Assembly: GCA_035266865.1 (NCBI GenBank)
Contig: DATFMR010000141.1
Coordinates: forward strand, 1-64,000
Origin: JAKAGZ01 sp035266865
GTDB lineage: Bacteria; Bacteroidota; Ignavibacteria; Ignavibacteriales; Ignavibacteriaceae
Length of the DNA stretch: 64,000 nucleotides
Direction: 5' to 3'
This document shows, piece by piece, positions 9,041-16,968 of the stretch. The position numbers and the translations under genes were made by a program. Numbering within the stretch: position 1 is the stretch's first letter; every line of letters begins with the position of its first letter. The notes beneath the pieces are model-generated. The model searched no databases. It saw only the letters and a program-made list of their open reading frames with translations, and was not told where the DNA came from.

Positions 9041-9802
9041 TTATTTGAGAAAAATTCCCTGGCCGAGTGTAAAGCAGAATAAAATAAACACGATGCAGAT
9101 ACTCAAATTTATAGTAGTAACATTTCCCAACTTAAGTCCTGTATTTCCAGGACTTCTTTCAAATTTCATAAATAATAATGGGATTGATCCAACAACTTCA
9201 AGCAAGCCTTCTTTTGCTGCAGTCATTCTATCGGGAGAAAAAAATAGGCCGGCAATAATGGCTGCTAACGCAGATGCAAAGTAGGGAAAATAAATACTTC
9301 TTTTTAACGGAAATTCAGGAAATTCTGAACTGAATTTTGAAATTTGCACGCTTATGAGTTTTATTGAAAAATAATAAGCTGCAATTCCTCCAATAATTAA
9401 TATTGGATTGCCGAAAGTTCCCTGGTCCATTTGAGAGATAAAGTATGTCCAATCTCCCGTTTTACTAAAACTTGATTGAAGAATTGTTCCTGAAAACCAG
9501 AATAAATTATAAGACATAAATAGCAGTAACAAAAATCGGTAATAAGAAGAATTGATTTTCCATCTGTTGAGGAAAATAAAAATTAACAAACCCGCGATTA
9601 AATTTGCTACCGGACCTGAAATGTCGGTTATAAAACTTCCGGGACTACTAATGAAATAAACTGATGAAATTAAATCAATATGCTGACCGGCTATTAAACA
9701 TCCTCCACAGTGTCCGATAACTTCGTGAAAAATATCGGCAAGAATGTATGCTGCAATTCCTGCCATTGAGATTGTAAATATGTATTTGATTTTTGATCCC
9801 AA
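9041..9802 (-). CDS. Polytopic membrane protein with HExxH motif (M50-like)
   Basis: A 253-residue membrane protein with about six or seven hydrophobic segments. Segment 1-2 carries HEVIGH (residues 26-31), a zinc-protease HExxH motif inside a helix, and GPVANLIAGLL follows around residues 63-73, resembling the GP-x-N segment of M50 intramembrane proteases. I do not find the third zinc ligand (NxxPxxxLDG) of S2P enzymes, so activity is uncertain. It may be a distant M50 relative or a membrane protein where the motif arose by chance. It lies between marC and the cysteine-synthase homologue, both on the same strand. Confidence 0.6.
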   Translation of the reverse strand: MGSKIKYIFTISMAGIAAYILADIFHEVIGHCGGCLIAGQHIDLISSVYFISSPGSFITDISGPVANLIAGLLIFIFLNRWKINSSYYRFLLLLFMSYNLFWFSGTILQSSFSKTGDWTYFISQMDQGTFGNPILIIGGIAAYYFSIKLISVQISKFSSEFPEFPLKRSIYFPYFASALAAIIAGLFFSPDRMTAAKEGLLEVVGSIPLLFMKFERSPGNTGLKLGNVTTINLSICIVFILFCFTLGQGIFLK

Positions 9803-9837
9803 ATTGGATAATAAATATTTAATAATATTTTTTTTAA

Positions 9838-10749
9838 TTAAGAATATAAATCTCCCTGTAAATATTTCAAACCGGAGTCACAAATAACAGTCACAATTTT
9901 TTTCCCTTTCCCGATTTCTTTTGCTCTTTGAATAGCAGTCCACACATTTGCACCGGAAGTTGTTCCGCCCCAGATGCCTTCCATCCTTGCCAGTTTCCTT
10001 GCGGTTTGATATGCATCTTCGTCAGAAACAGGAATAATCTCATCGGCAAGATCTAATCTGCAGATAGAGGGGACAAATCCCGCTCCTATTCCTTCTAATT
10101 TATGCGTCCCGGATATATCGCCGCCTGATAATGCTCTTACATTTAAAGGCTCAATAGCTATGCAGTGAATTCCAGGGATGTTTTCTTTAAATACTTCTGC
10201 GTTACCGGAAAAGCATCCACCTGTTCCGACTCCCATAATAAATTCGTCGAAATTGTTTCCGAGCTCTTCAATTATTTCATTTGCCATTTTATGGTAGGCG
10301 TTCCTGTTATCAACATTATTAAATTGATCAGTCCAGAAAGTATTTGGCAATTTACTAGCCTCTTTTGCTTTTACGATCAGAGAGTCAATCAGACTGGCAG
10401 TTATTTTACCGTTGTCACTTTTTATTATATCGACTTTTGCATCGAAGGCTCTCATAGTCTGAATTTTCTCAGCTGCAAATGCATTTGAAGAAAAGAAATG
10501 TGCTTTATATCCTTTAGCAGAACAAACCATTGCCAGAGAACTGCCGGTACTTCCGCCTGTGTAATCGACGATAGTTCCTCCTGGCTTTATGTCTCCTCTT
10601 TTTTCTGCACCTTCTACCATCGAAAGTGCCATCCTATCCTTCATACTTCCGGTTGGATTTGCACCTTCAAATTTTACATAAATGTCTGCCCAACCAGGCT
10701 CAGTAAATCGATCAAGTTTGATAAGCGGTGTGTTTCCAATCCCTTTCAT
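9838..10749 (-). CDS. PLP-dependent cysteine synthase family protein (divergent)
   Basis: A 303-residue fold-type II PLP enzyme related to O-acetylserine sulfhydrylase and cystathionine beta-synthase. The PLP lysine is K37 in NPTGSMKDRM and the phosphate loop GVGTGGCFSG is present. The substrate-binding loop, usually TSGNTG, reads TGGSTG here (64-69), so the Asn that normally contacts substrate is replaced by Ser. Phe- and Ser-rich changes follow (AHFFSSNAFAAEK). This points to a paralogue with altered substrate choice rather than the housekeeping CysK. The CBS gene at 16969 has the standard loop and is a useful contrast. No partner gene identifies its pathway. Confidence 0.82.
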   Translation of the reverse strand: MKGIGNTPLIKLDRFTEPGWADIYVKFEGANPTGSMKDRMALSMVEGAEKRGDIKPGGTIVDYTGGSTGSSLAMVCSAKGYKAHFFSSNAFAAEKIQTMRAFDAKVDIIKSDNGKITASLIDSLIVKAKEASKLPNTFWTDQFNNVDNRNAYHKMANEIIEELGNNFDEFIMGVGTGGCFSGNAEVFKENIPGIHCIAIEPLNVRALSGGDISGTHKLEGIGAGFVPSICRLDLADEIIPVSDEDAYQTARKLARMEGIWGGTTSGANVWTAIQRAKEIGKGKKIVTVICDSGLKYLQGDLYS

Positions 10750-10864
10750 TTTAGCTCCTGTATTATTTTAGCTGTTAAAAATCTATTTATTATAAATCAC
10801 TTTCAACCGTTTATTGAACAAGTAATTATTTCCAGCGATAAAGATATCCAGTAATAGATTTAAC

Positions 10865-11203
10865 CTAGCTTAAAAAACTGCCATCTATAATTAAAAGTTT
10901 CGCCCCGTTTTCTGTAATGGATCTGTGAGAACTGAGATTATCTGAAACGACAAACGACATTCCCGGCTTCATAAAATGCTTTTCACCCTTTTCTATTTCT
11001 GTTGTAAACTCTCCTTCGAGACAATGAACTATATGTCCTTTCTGACACCAATGATCTGCCAGATAACCTTTTGAATATTCTACGATTCTGATTCTCAGTC
11101 CGCCTAATTGGACAGTCTGCCATAATGAAGTTCCGGTTTGACCCTTGTGCTCAATCTTTTCAATTTTGTTCCAATTAATATTTTGATAGGCAATATTTTT
11201 CAT
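10865..11203 (-). CDS. DHCW-motif cupin
   Basis: A 112-residue single-domain cupin of the DHCW type. The signature DHWCQKGH (about residues 50-57) replaces the usual cupin HxH segment, and GEFTTEIEKGEKHFMKPGMSF forms the second half of the barrel. These small cytoplasmic proteins have no firm function. The length is complete for a mono-cupin. It is transcribed toward the cysteine-synthase homologue, 115 bases away, and starts 24 bases after the beta-lactamase gene, so it may share that transcript. Confidence 0.82.
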   Translation of the reverse strand: MKNIAYQNINWNKIEKIEHKGQTGTSLWQTVQLGGLRIRIVEYSKGYLADHWCQKGHIVHCLEGEFTTEIEKGEKHFMKPGMSFVVSDNLSSHRSITENGAKLLIIDGSFLS

Positions 11204-11227
11204 TCCTGAACTTCCTAATGAGTTTAG

Positions 11228-12121
11228 TTAATTTTTATTAAAATAATCCCATGCAATTTTTGAAATTCCTGAAATTATTCCGGCATTTACTTTCTCATTT
11301 TCTTTAGAATCTGAAACAAATACAGCGATCGCATAATGTTTTCCGTTTGGTAATGTGACAATTCCTATGTCATTTGTAGCTGCCGTTATGCCTTCTTCAT
11401 CAGTAGCGGAAAGCCCTGTTTTATGAGCCACATTTGTTCCATCGGGCAGTTTGTCTTTAATTCTGTCTTTGCCAATAGTGCTTTCTGACATCAGTTTCCA
11501 TAAAAAGTTAAAACTACTTTCAGAGAGAATTTTGCCATTATAAAATTTTGCAAGCAATTTTACTGCGGCCAGTGGAGTAGTCCAGTTTCCGTATTGTACC
11601 TCCCAGGCTTTGTGCATCTCTGCTTCTGTTGCTTTTATAGATATATCATTAATTCCAAGGCTGTGGATATACTTATTTACAGTCTCCGGTCCACCCAGCA
11701 ATTTAAATAAAATATCGCAGCCATTGTTATCACTTCTTGAAACTGTATAATATAAAATATCTCTTAATTGTAGATCAATATTTCCGTTGAGGTATTTATC
11801 GCGCAGTGGACTCCATGTATCGGGAAGCAAATCAACTTTAATAATATGTATTTTTTGATCTAGTGAAAGATTCCCTTCATCCACTTCTTTCAGTACTGCA
11901 AGTGCAAGGTGAAATTTAAAGACACTCTGCATCGGGTAATGATGTTGACCATTTATAATTAAAGTTTCATTTGTATCGAAATTATAAATACCGATGCCTA
12001 TTGTTGCATCTTTTGTATTTATTAAATCAGTAATCTGTTTTTGCAGATTACTTGTTTGTGGGAAGCACATGAAGGAGAGAGTTACTATTGCAAAAAATAA
12101 AATAAACCTGTTGTTTTGCAT
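11228..12121 (-). CDS. Class A beta-lactamase, VEB/PER-like (subclass A2)
   Basis: A 297-residue secreted serine beta-lactamase with an N-terminal signal peptide (ILFFAIVTLSFMC). All catalytic elements are intact: S66-VFK (S-x-x-K) in MQSVFKFHLALAVL, SDN at 130-132 in SRSDNNGCD, E166 in TEAEMHKAW, and KTG at 234-236 in AHKTGLSA. The E-x-x-M-H stretch has His where most class A enzymes have Asn170, as I recall for VEB and PER enzymes, and long identical-looking blocks (HYPMQSVFKFHLALAVL, ITAATNDIGI) strengthen that placement. It acts in the periplasm. No mobile element is visible nearby, so it looks resident. Resistance phenotype cannot be inferred. Confidence 0.93.
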   Translation of the reverse strand: MQNNRFILFFAIVTLSFMCFPQTSNLQKQITDLINTKDATIGIGIYNFDTNETLIINGQHHYPMQSVFKFHLALAVLKEVDEGNLSLDQKIHIIKVDLLPDTWSPLRDKYLNGNIDLQLRDILYYTVSRSDNNGCDILFKLLGGPETVNKYIHSLGINDISIKATEAEMHKAWEVQYGNWTTPLAAVKLLAKFYNGKILSESSFNFLWKLMSESTIGKDRIKDKLPDGTNVAHKTGLSATDEEGITAATNDIGIVTLPNGKHYAIAVFVSDSKENEKVNAGIISGISKIAWDYFNKN

Positions 12122-12184
12122 TTATGTTAAAACTAATTATGTATGAAAAATCTAATTACAAATATTGATGCTTAATCAAAAAGA

Positions 12185-13264
12185 TTAAAACATTTCCAGT
12201 TGACTACTTTGGGGGCGCCTGAAAAGGGAAGTGGTTAAGTTAATATCACGTTCATTTAAGTTATATTTACGACAATTAATATAAAATAATTCCTTTATAG
12301 TATTAGCTTGTTCACCATTCCCTTTAAATCTCTTTCCAAATTCCGAATTATTTAATTTACCGTCCCTCATTTCTTTTATCTTATTCAGTATCTTTTCTTT
12401 TCTGTCGGGAAATTCCTTTTCAAGCCAGTCAATGAATAGTTCTTTAATTGATAAGGGGAGCCTGAGTAAAATATAAAAAGCAAATTCTGCACCATTGTTT
12501 GAAGCCTTCTTCAATATTTCAGGAATTTCATTATCATTTAACCCGGGAATTACGGGAGCGATATTAACGCCAACAGGAATTCCTGCTTTGGAAAGTTTTT
12601 GAATGGCTTCTAATTTCTTTTCGGGAGTTGAAGTTCGTGGTTCCAGTTTTGAAACGAGCTGTTTATCCAAAGTAGTAATTGAGAGAGATGTTGCTATAAT
12701 GCCAAGTTTTGCCATTTCGCTTAAAATATCAATATCTCTAAGTATTAAGGAATTTTTAGTGAGAATAGAAACCGGGTTCCTGTATTCCAGGCAAACCTTT
12801 AATGCTTCCCGTGTAATTTTTAATTTTCTTTCTATTGGCTGGTAGCAATCAGTATCGCCGGAAAATATAATAAACTTAGGTACGTAGCTTTTCTTTTCAA
12901 ATTCTCTTTTTAGTAATTCCGGTCCATTATCTTTAACCATAATTTTTGTCTCGAAATCAATTCCGGAAGAAAAACCGAGATATTCGTGTGTGGGTCGAGC
13001 GTAGCAATAAACACATCCGTGCTCGCAGCCTCTGTATGGATTAAAAGAATAATCAAATGGAATATCGGGGCTGCTGTTTTTTGCAATTGCTGATTTTGAA
13101 TGGTCTTTGTAGAAAACAGTTTCAACTTTTTGTTCTGGTTCTTCTTCGTATTTCCGGGCATCATGAAGATCTTCTGTCTCTTCTACGTGAAGTTTCTCGA
13201 ACCTGTTAGCAGGATTTATACTCGTTCCTCTGCCGCGGTATTTGGATTTTTTTAATCTTTGCAT
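12185..13264 (-). CDS. PA0069-family radical SAM protein
   Basis: A 359-residue radical S-adenosylmethionine enzyme. The [4Fe-4S] motif is C80-x3-C84-x2-C87 in NPYRGCEHGCVYCYARP, followed by a partial TIM barrel with IIFSGDTDCYQP and GVNIAPVIPGLND. This architecture matches the PA0069/Rv2578c family, distantly related to spore photoproduct lyase (SplB-like); the substrate is unknown. The C-terminal tail (about 300-359) is basic. The gene starts 47 bases downstream of the methyltransferase gene and probably ends the multi-gene transcript that begins near 16733, although it is also common as a stand-alone gene. Confidence 0.88.
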   Translation of the reverse strand: MQRLKKSKYRGRGTSINPANRFEKLHVEETEDLHDARKYEEEPEQKVETVFYKDHSKSAIAKNSSPDIPFDYSFNPYRGCEHGCVYCYARPTHEYLGFSSGIDFETKIMVKDNGPELLKREFEKKSYVPKFIIFSGDTDCYQPIERKLKITREALKVCLEYRNPVSILTKNSLILRDIDILSEMAKLGIIATSLSITTLDKQLVSKLEPRTSTPEKKLEAIQKLSKAGIPVGVNIAPVIPGLNDNEIPEILKKASNNGAEFAFYILLRLPLSIKELFIDWLEKEFPDRKEKILNKIKEMRDGKLNNSEFGKRFKGNGEQANTIKELFYINCRKYNLNERDINLTTSLFRRPQSSQLEMF

Positions 13265-13311
13265 GTATTTGTATTATTTCTTATTCCTGTGTAAATAAAC
13301 CTTGTTTTTAT

Positions 13312-13923
13312 TTAAATGCAGGTCTTTTTACATGTTATTTTATTTATTGGGTGTTTGTGTTTTATTCCGCCGGGGTGTACATCGTTTAGAATATATGATT
13401 TATTTTCAATCATTTCCCAATCCGAATATTCATTAAATATTTCTCCCTCTTCAAACAAGCCTATCATAAACGGTGCAAGGTCAGGGGGAGCAGGTAAGGT
13501 GTCGGTAAATACTAATATAACATTAAATCCGTTCTTCCTAGTATTATCCTTTATTCTTTTGAGCAGAATTTTTCTTTCTTCTTTTTTTATAAGATGTAAA
13601 ACACCGTAAGCAATTATTAAGTCGAATTTTTTTTCAAAGCAGTATTCTGCTGCATTAATATTTTCAGTCTCTATTTTAAGTCCTTTTTCTTTTGTAGTCT
13701 GTCTAAGTTTCCTTAAACCATTTTCAGATATATCAATGGCTGTAATATTAAATCCCTTTCCAGCAAGATAAATTGAATTTCTCCCATCACCGCAACCTAT
13801 ATCAAGAACTGAAGCATTATATGGTAGTTGTTTATGAAGTTCGACTAATTCATCAGCAGGTTTGCCACCTTCAAATGTTTCATTAGAGTTAAGATATGTT
13901 TTTTCCCAGAATGGCTTTTTCAT
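13312..13923 (-). CDS. Class I SAM-dependent methyltransferase (TehB-like)
   Basis: A 203-residue methyltransferase. Motif I is VLDIGCGDGRNS (39-50), followed by ITAIDIS (post-I acidic residue) and FDLIIAYGVLHLI (motif IV). It resembles the TehB/small-molecule methyltransferase group; the acceptor is unknown. The start is two bases after the aminotransferase stop, so the two are very probably translated from one message. Its place between an aminotransferase and a radical SAM gene suggests tailoring of a small amino-acid-like compound, but this is inference. Confidence 0.85.
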   Translation of the reverse strand: MKKPFWEKTYLNSNETFEGGKPADELVELHKQLPYNASVLDIGCGDGRNSIYLAGKGFNITAIDISENGLRKLRQTTKEKGLKIETENINAAEYCFEKKFDLIIAYGVLHLIKKEERKILLKRIKDNTRKNGFNVILVFTDTLPAPPDLAPFMIGLFEEGEIFNEYSDWEMIENKSYILNDVHPGGIKHKHPINKITCKKTCI

Positions 13924-13925
13924 TT

Positions 13926-15056
13926 TTAGTTTAAATTAAAAGACTGAATATTTTCATTCAAAAAATCTTCAAATGCATTTAATGTCTCAGGCAGATTTTC
14001 GCGACCAAAACCAATCCTGATAAAATTTCCATTAAAATTAAACATTTCCGCAGGGACAGTCATTATTCCGGCTTTTTCAACAAGTTTATTGCTAAAATCC
14101 AAAGTGGAACCTTTAATATTTATTTTTACAAATGCAGTAGAACCAGCTTTTGGAGGAGTAAAGTTAAATAATCCGGGATGAAGAGAGACAAATTCATTAA
14201 ATAATTTAATATTCCTTTTGATCTTTTTTATGTTCGGATTAATAAATTTATCAATATTGTTTAGTGCTATTAAAGTCAAAATTTCTGCTGGTGCGCTGTT
14301 ACAGATGCTTAAATAATCTTTAAAGGCCAATATTTTTTTTAATAGCTCTGTATCTTGAGTGACAATCCAGCCGGTACGCAATCCGGCCAATCCAAATGAT
14401 TTTGAGGTGCCCCACAGGCTGATTCCTTTTTCATATAAATCACTTACAGGAGGCAGCTCATCCATATTACTTATCATTAATTTACTATACATTTCATCTG
14501 AAAATATATAGATATTATTTCCCCTTGCTATATCAACAATTTCATTTAGTTCTGGATATTCTATATAGCTACCTGTCGGATTATGGGGGAAGTTTATTAT
14601 AATCAATTTTGTGTTTTTCCTGATCAATTTTTTTAAATCCTCTGTATTGAACTTCCAATTATCCGGGTTTGGCTGCCAGTAGGAAATTTCGCATCCAATT
14701 GAATTAACTACTTCATATAAGGATTGGTACGCAGGAGAGATTGAAATTACGTGATCTTTTGTCTCAAGGATTACATTCATTAATATAAAATTGAGTTCAC
14801 CGGGAGAAGCAACCAACACATTATTAGTGGAAACATTTTTATAGTTTTTAATAATTGCCTCACGCAATAAAGAACTTCCCTCACTTTCTGTATAACCCAG
14901 ATTCAATTCATTCCAAATAGCAATGTCATTAGTGGATGCTATATCAAGTATATGTTTTAGTGAAAAGCCATCACAATCTGAACTAGAAAGAAGATATTTT
15001 GATGTGAATTCGTGCCTGGCAAAATATCTTTCTAAGTCAAAATCTTTAATCTTCAT
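13926..15056 (-). CDS. Fold-type I PLP aminotransferase
   Basis: A 376-residue class I/II aminotransferase. The PLP lysine is K219 in GTSKSFGLAGLRTGW, the NFPHNPTGSY segment (155-163) supplies the conserved Asn, and FSDEMYSKL carries the Asp-x-x-Tyr pair. The C-terminal domain ends with FIRIGFGRENLPETL, containing the carboxylate-binding Arg. Substrate is unresolved; the family includes aspartate, valine-pyruvate and specialised biosynthetic enzymes. The gene overlaps the upstream hexapeptide gene by 11 bases and precedes the methyltransferase gene by two, so it is embedded in an operon. Confidence 0.88.
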   Translation of the reverse strand: MKIKDFDLERYFARHEFTSKYLLSSSDCDGFSLKHILDIASTNDIAIWNELNLGYTESEGSSLLREAIIKNYKNVSTNNVLVASPGELNFILMNVILETKDHVISISPAYQSLYEVVNSIGCEISYWQPNPDNWKFNTEDLKKLIRKNTKLIIINFPHNPTGSYIEYPELNEIVDIARGNNIYIFSDEMYSKLMISNMDELPPVSDLYEKGISLWGTSKSFGLAGLRTGWIVTQDTELLKKILAFKDYLSICNSAPAEILTLIALNNIDKFINPNIKKIKRNIKLFNEFVSLHPGLFNFTPPKAGSTAFVKINIKGSTLDFSNKLVEKAGIMTVPAEMFNFNGNFIRIGFGRENLPETLNAFEDFLNENIQSFNLN

Positions 15057-15663
15057 ATTTTTTTATGATCTCATCATTAAAATGTTCCGAAAATCTTTTA
15101 CTCATAAAATTGCAAACATCTGGCATTGTCGATTCATTTTTACTGCTTTTATCAATTCCATAAACGTGCTTACGGAAATGTAACGTCTTTTGTATCTTCC
15201 AGATTTCTTCATGTTTTTCAGGTGGAAAAATTTTTGCTGGATTTCCCACGGCGACCCAGTTAATAGGAACAGTTTCATTTTCGGGGAGAACTGTTCTCAG
15301 ATGAACTACTCCATTTATCCTTACTTCAGAGCCACTTTTTAAAGTAGCTCCATGAAAAACGGAAGCACCGGTTGCAATGAAAACATTTTCCTCGATTGTG
15401 CATCCTGCTAAATGTACATTTGGACCAATCAAACAATTTTTGCCAATTGATACAGGGTTATCCTGTGTTCCGCGGATTACAGCATTTTCAAGTATTATAC
15501 AATTTTCCCCGATATCAATTGACCCATTTTCAGCAATTATCTGCGCTCCGAACATAACTCTTACATCATTACTAATTTTTACGTCTCCACATATTACAGC
15601 ATTTGGAGCAATGTAAGATGACTTATCAATCGTTGGCTTTTTATTATTGTGAGTAATGATCAT
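15046..15663 (-). CDS. Gamma-carbonic-anhydrase-like hexapeptide-repeat protein
   Basis: A 205-residue protein with a left-handed beta-helix of hexapeptide repeats (about residues 10-150: IAPNAVICGDVKISNDVRVM, IGENCIILENAVI, GATLKSG) and a C-terminal helix. It looks like YrdA/PaaY-type gamma-carbonic anhydrases. In those proteins the zinc histidines lie in a GHxxxLHGC-type stretch, which here reads GPNVHLAGC, and the earlier histidine after the QDG-like turn is also absent. It may not bind metal in the usual way and could act as a scaffold or acyltransferase-like protein. It overlaps its neighbours on both sides (4 and 11 bases). Confidence 0.82.
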   Translation of the reverse strand: MIITHNNKKPTIDKSSYIAPNAVICGDVKISNDVRVMFGAQIIAENGSIDIGENCIILENAVIRGTQDNPVSIGKNCLIGPNVHLAGCTIEENVFIATGASVFHGATLKSGSEVRINGVVHLRTVLPENETVPINWVAVGNPAKIFPPEKHEEIWKIQKTLHFRKHVYGIDKSSKNESTMPDVCNFMSKRFSEHFNDEIIKKYED

Positions 15664-16217
15664 ATAATCCTTATTTTATTCAGTTTATTTATTTTTATGC
15701 TCGAGCTTGTCAGATTTTGAACCATTAGGATTCCGGCTATGAAGAGAAAAAATGCACTAATTGAACCTGGGAAATACTCTCCAAGCATTAAACTTGAACC
15801 TAAATGAAATATTCCATTTCCAATTGAACCAACTATTATGAATATCCAAACCACTAAATAAGATAATTTAAATTTATTAAAAGCTCCAATAGCTGCCAAT
15901 ACAAAAATTACAAGCCAGATAAAATTAAAAATTAAAAATTGATTCGCAGTCCATGGCGTAGCATTAAAGAATGAAGGTAATATTTTATAAAATTCTCCTT
16001 TGTATTCTTCAAGAACATGCGTTATATGGAAAACAATTCCTATGATATAAAATGCTATCAATTTTCTGTTATATTCCTTCTTATAGTTCAACCAAACTAA
16101 TAAAGAAATTATTATACCAATATTTAATAAAATAACTGCCTTTCCCATATATAAAAAGTTAAAAGTTATAACTGCTGCAGTAAAGAGCATTCCGTTTATT
16201 TTTTCTCTTTTTCCCAA
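15660..16217 (-). CDS. HXXEE domain-containing membrane protein
   Basis: A 185-residue protein with about five hydrophobic helices. It carries the motif that names the HXXEE family, HVLEE (about residues 67-71 in ITHVLEEYKGEF), and the second conserved patch NGIFHLGSSLMLGEYFPG (about 133-150). The function of this family is unknown; the conserved His and Glu residues suggest a buried metal or proton site. The stop overlaps the ATG of the hexapeptide gene by four bases, so it is the upstream member of the same operon. Confidence 0.78.
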   Translation of the reverse strand: MGKREKINGMLFTAAVITFNFLYMGKAVILLNIGIIISLLVWLNYKKEYNRKLIAFYIIGIVFHITHVLEEYKGEFYKILPSFFNATPWTANQFLIFNFIWLVIFVLAAIGAFNKFKLSYLVVWIFIIVGSIGNGIFHLGSSLMLGEYFPGSISAFFLFIAGILMVQNLTSSSIKINKLNKIRII

Positions 16218-16268
16218 TTGAGAACTCTTAATTTTTTGGTGAATTAAAAAACAGTTTTGAAATTAAGT

Positions 16269-16733
16269 TTAAGTCAGGTCAAATTCATAAATATCTAGGA
16301 ATCTTCCACTGGCTTTACTTTGAGATTGCCTGATTACTTTACCACTCATTTTTTCATAGAATCTTTTAGCATTGGGTTCAGCCACGAGAAAGAAATTATT
16401 GTATCCTTCAGCTTTTAAATAATTCGAAATATTATTGAAAATAATTTTCCCATAGCCTTTTCTGATATTTTCAGGAGTAAGCCAAAAATGATCTAATTCC
16501 GGTGAATTCGGCTCATTGAATTTTATGCCATAAAAACCAATATATTTATTCTCATTATAAACTTTGATTACTTTATTTCTGCGGATATATTCTTTACTTA
16601 TTTGCAATTCTGATTTCCATAAATTAATTAGATCGTCCGAATAACCCCACGTCTTTTTGGATGCAATTACAGTTGCAGAAAGCATTTTGCTATCAGAAGG
16701 TATTGCATCTTTATATGTCAGTTTAGCTATCAT
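16269..16733 (-). CDS. GNAT-family N-acetyltransferase
   Basis: A 154-residue GNAT protein. The acetyl-CoA-binding segment is ENIRKGYGKIIF (about residues 88-99, an R-x-G-x-G-type loop), followed by the beta5-alpha4 region FFLVAEPNAKRFYEKMSGK that is typical of the fold. The acceptor is unknown. It lies 51 bases upstream of the HXXEE gene on the same strand and is the probable first gene of the run extending to 12185. The 235-base gap to the divergent CBS gene would hold both promoters. Confidence 0.82.
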   Translation of the reverse strand: MIAKLTYKDAIPSDSKMLSATVIASKKTWGYSDDLINLWKSELQISKEYIRRNKVIKVYNENKYIGFYGIKFNEPNSPELDHFWLTPENIRKGYGKIIFNNISNYLKAEGYNNFFLVAEPNAKRFYEKMSGKVIRQSQSKASGRFLDIYEFDLT

Positions 16734-16968
16734 AAATAATTTCAGATTGTTAATATTGCAGGAGATTGCAACGCTATATAATACTGAAAATTTTCTTAAA
16801 TGCTACGGCAAAATGTTAAATTAATCTTCTTTTCTTCTTTTGAAATTATCATCCTTAATTTTAGCTTTATTCCTTCATTTCATTTGGTTATTATTATATA
16901 TTAATATTAATTAAATTTTTACAAACGGGGAGGATAACATTTATTGAAAAAATATTCAGGAAATAATT

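Noticed and set aside
11228..12121. Acquired resistance island
   Set aside because: Only the single beta-lactamase gene is present, with no integrase, transposase or other resistance gene around it.
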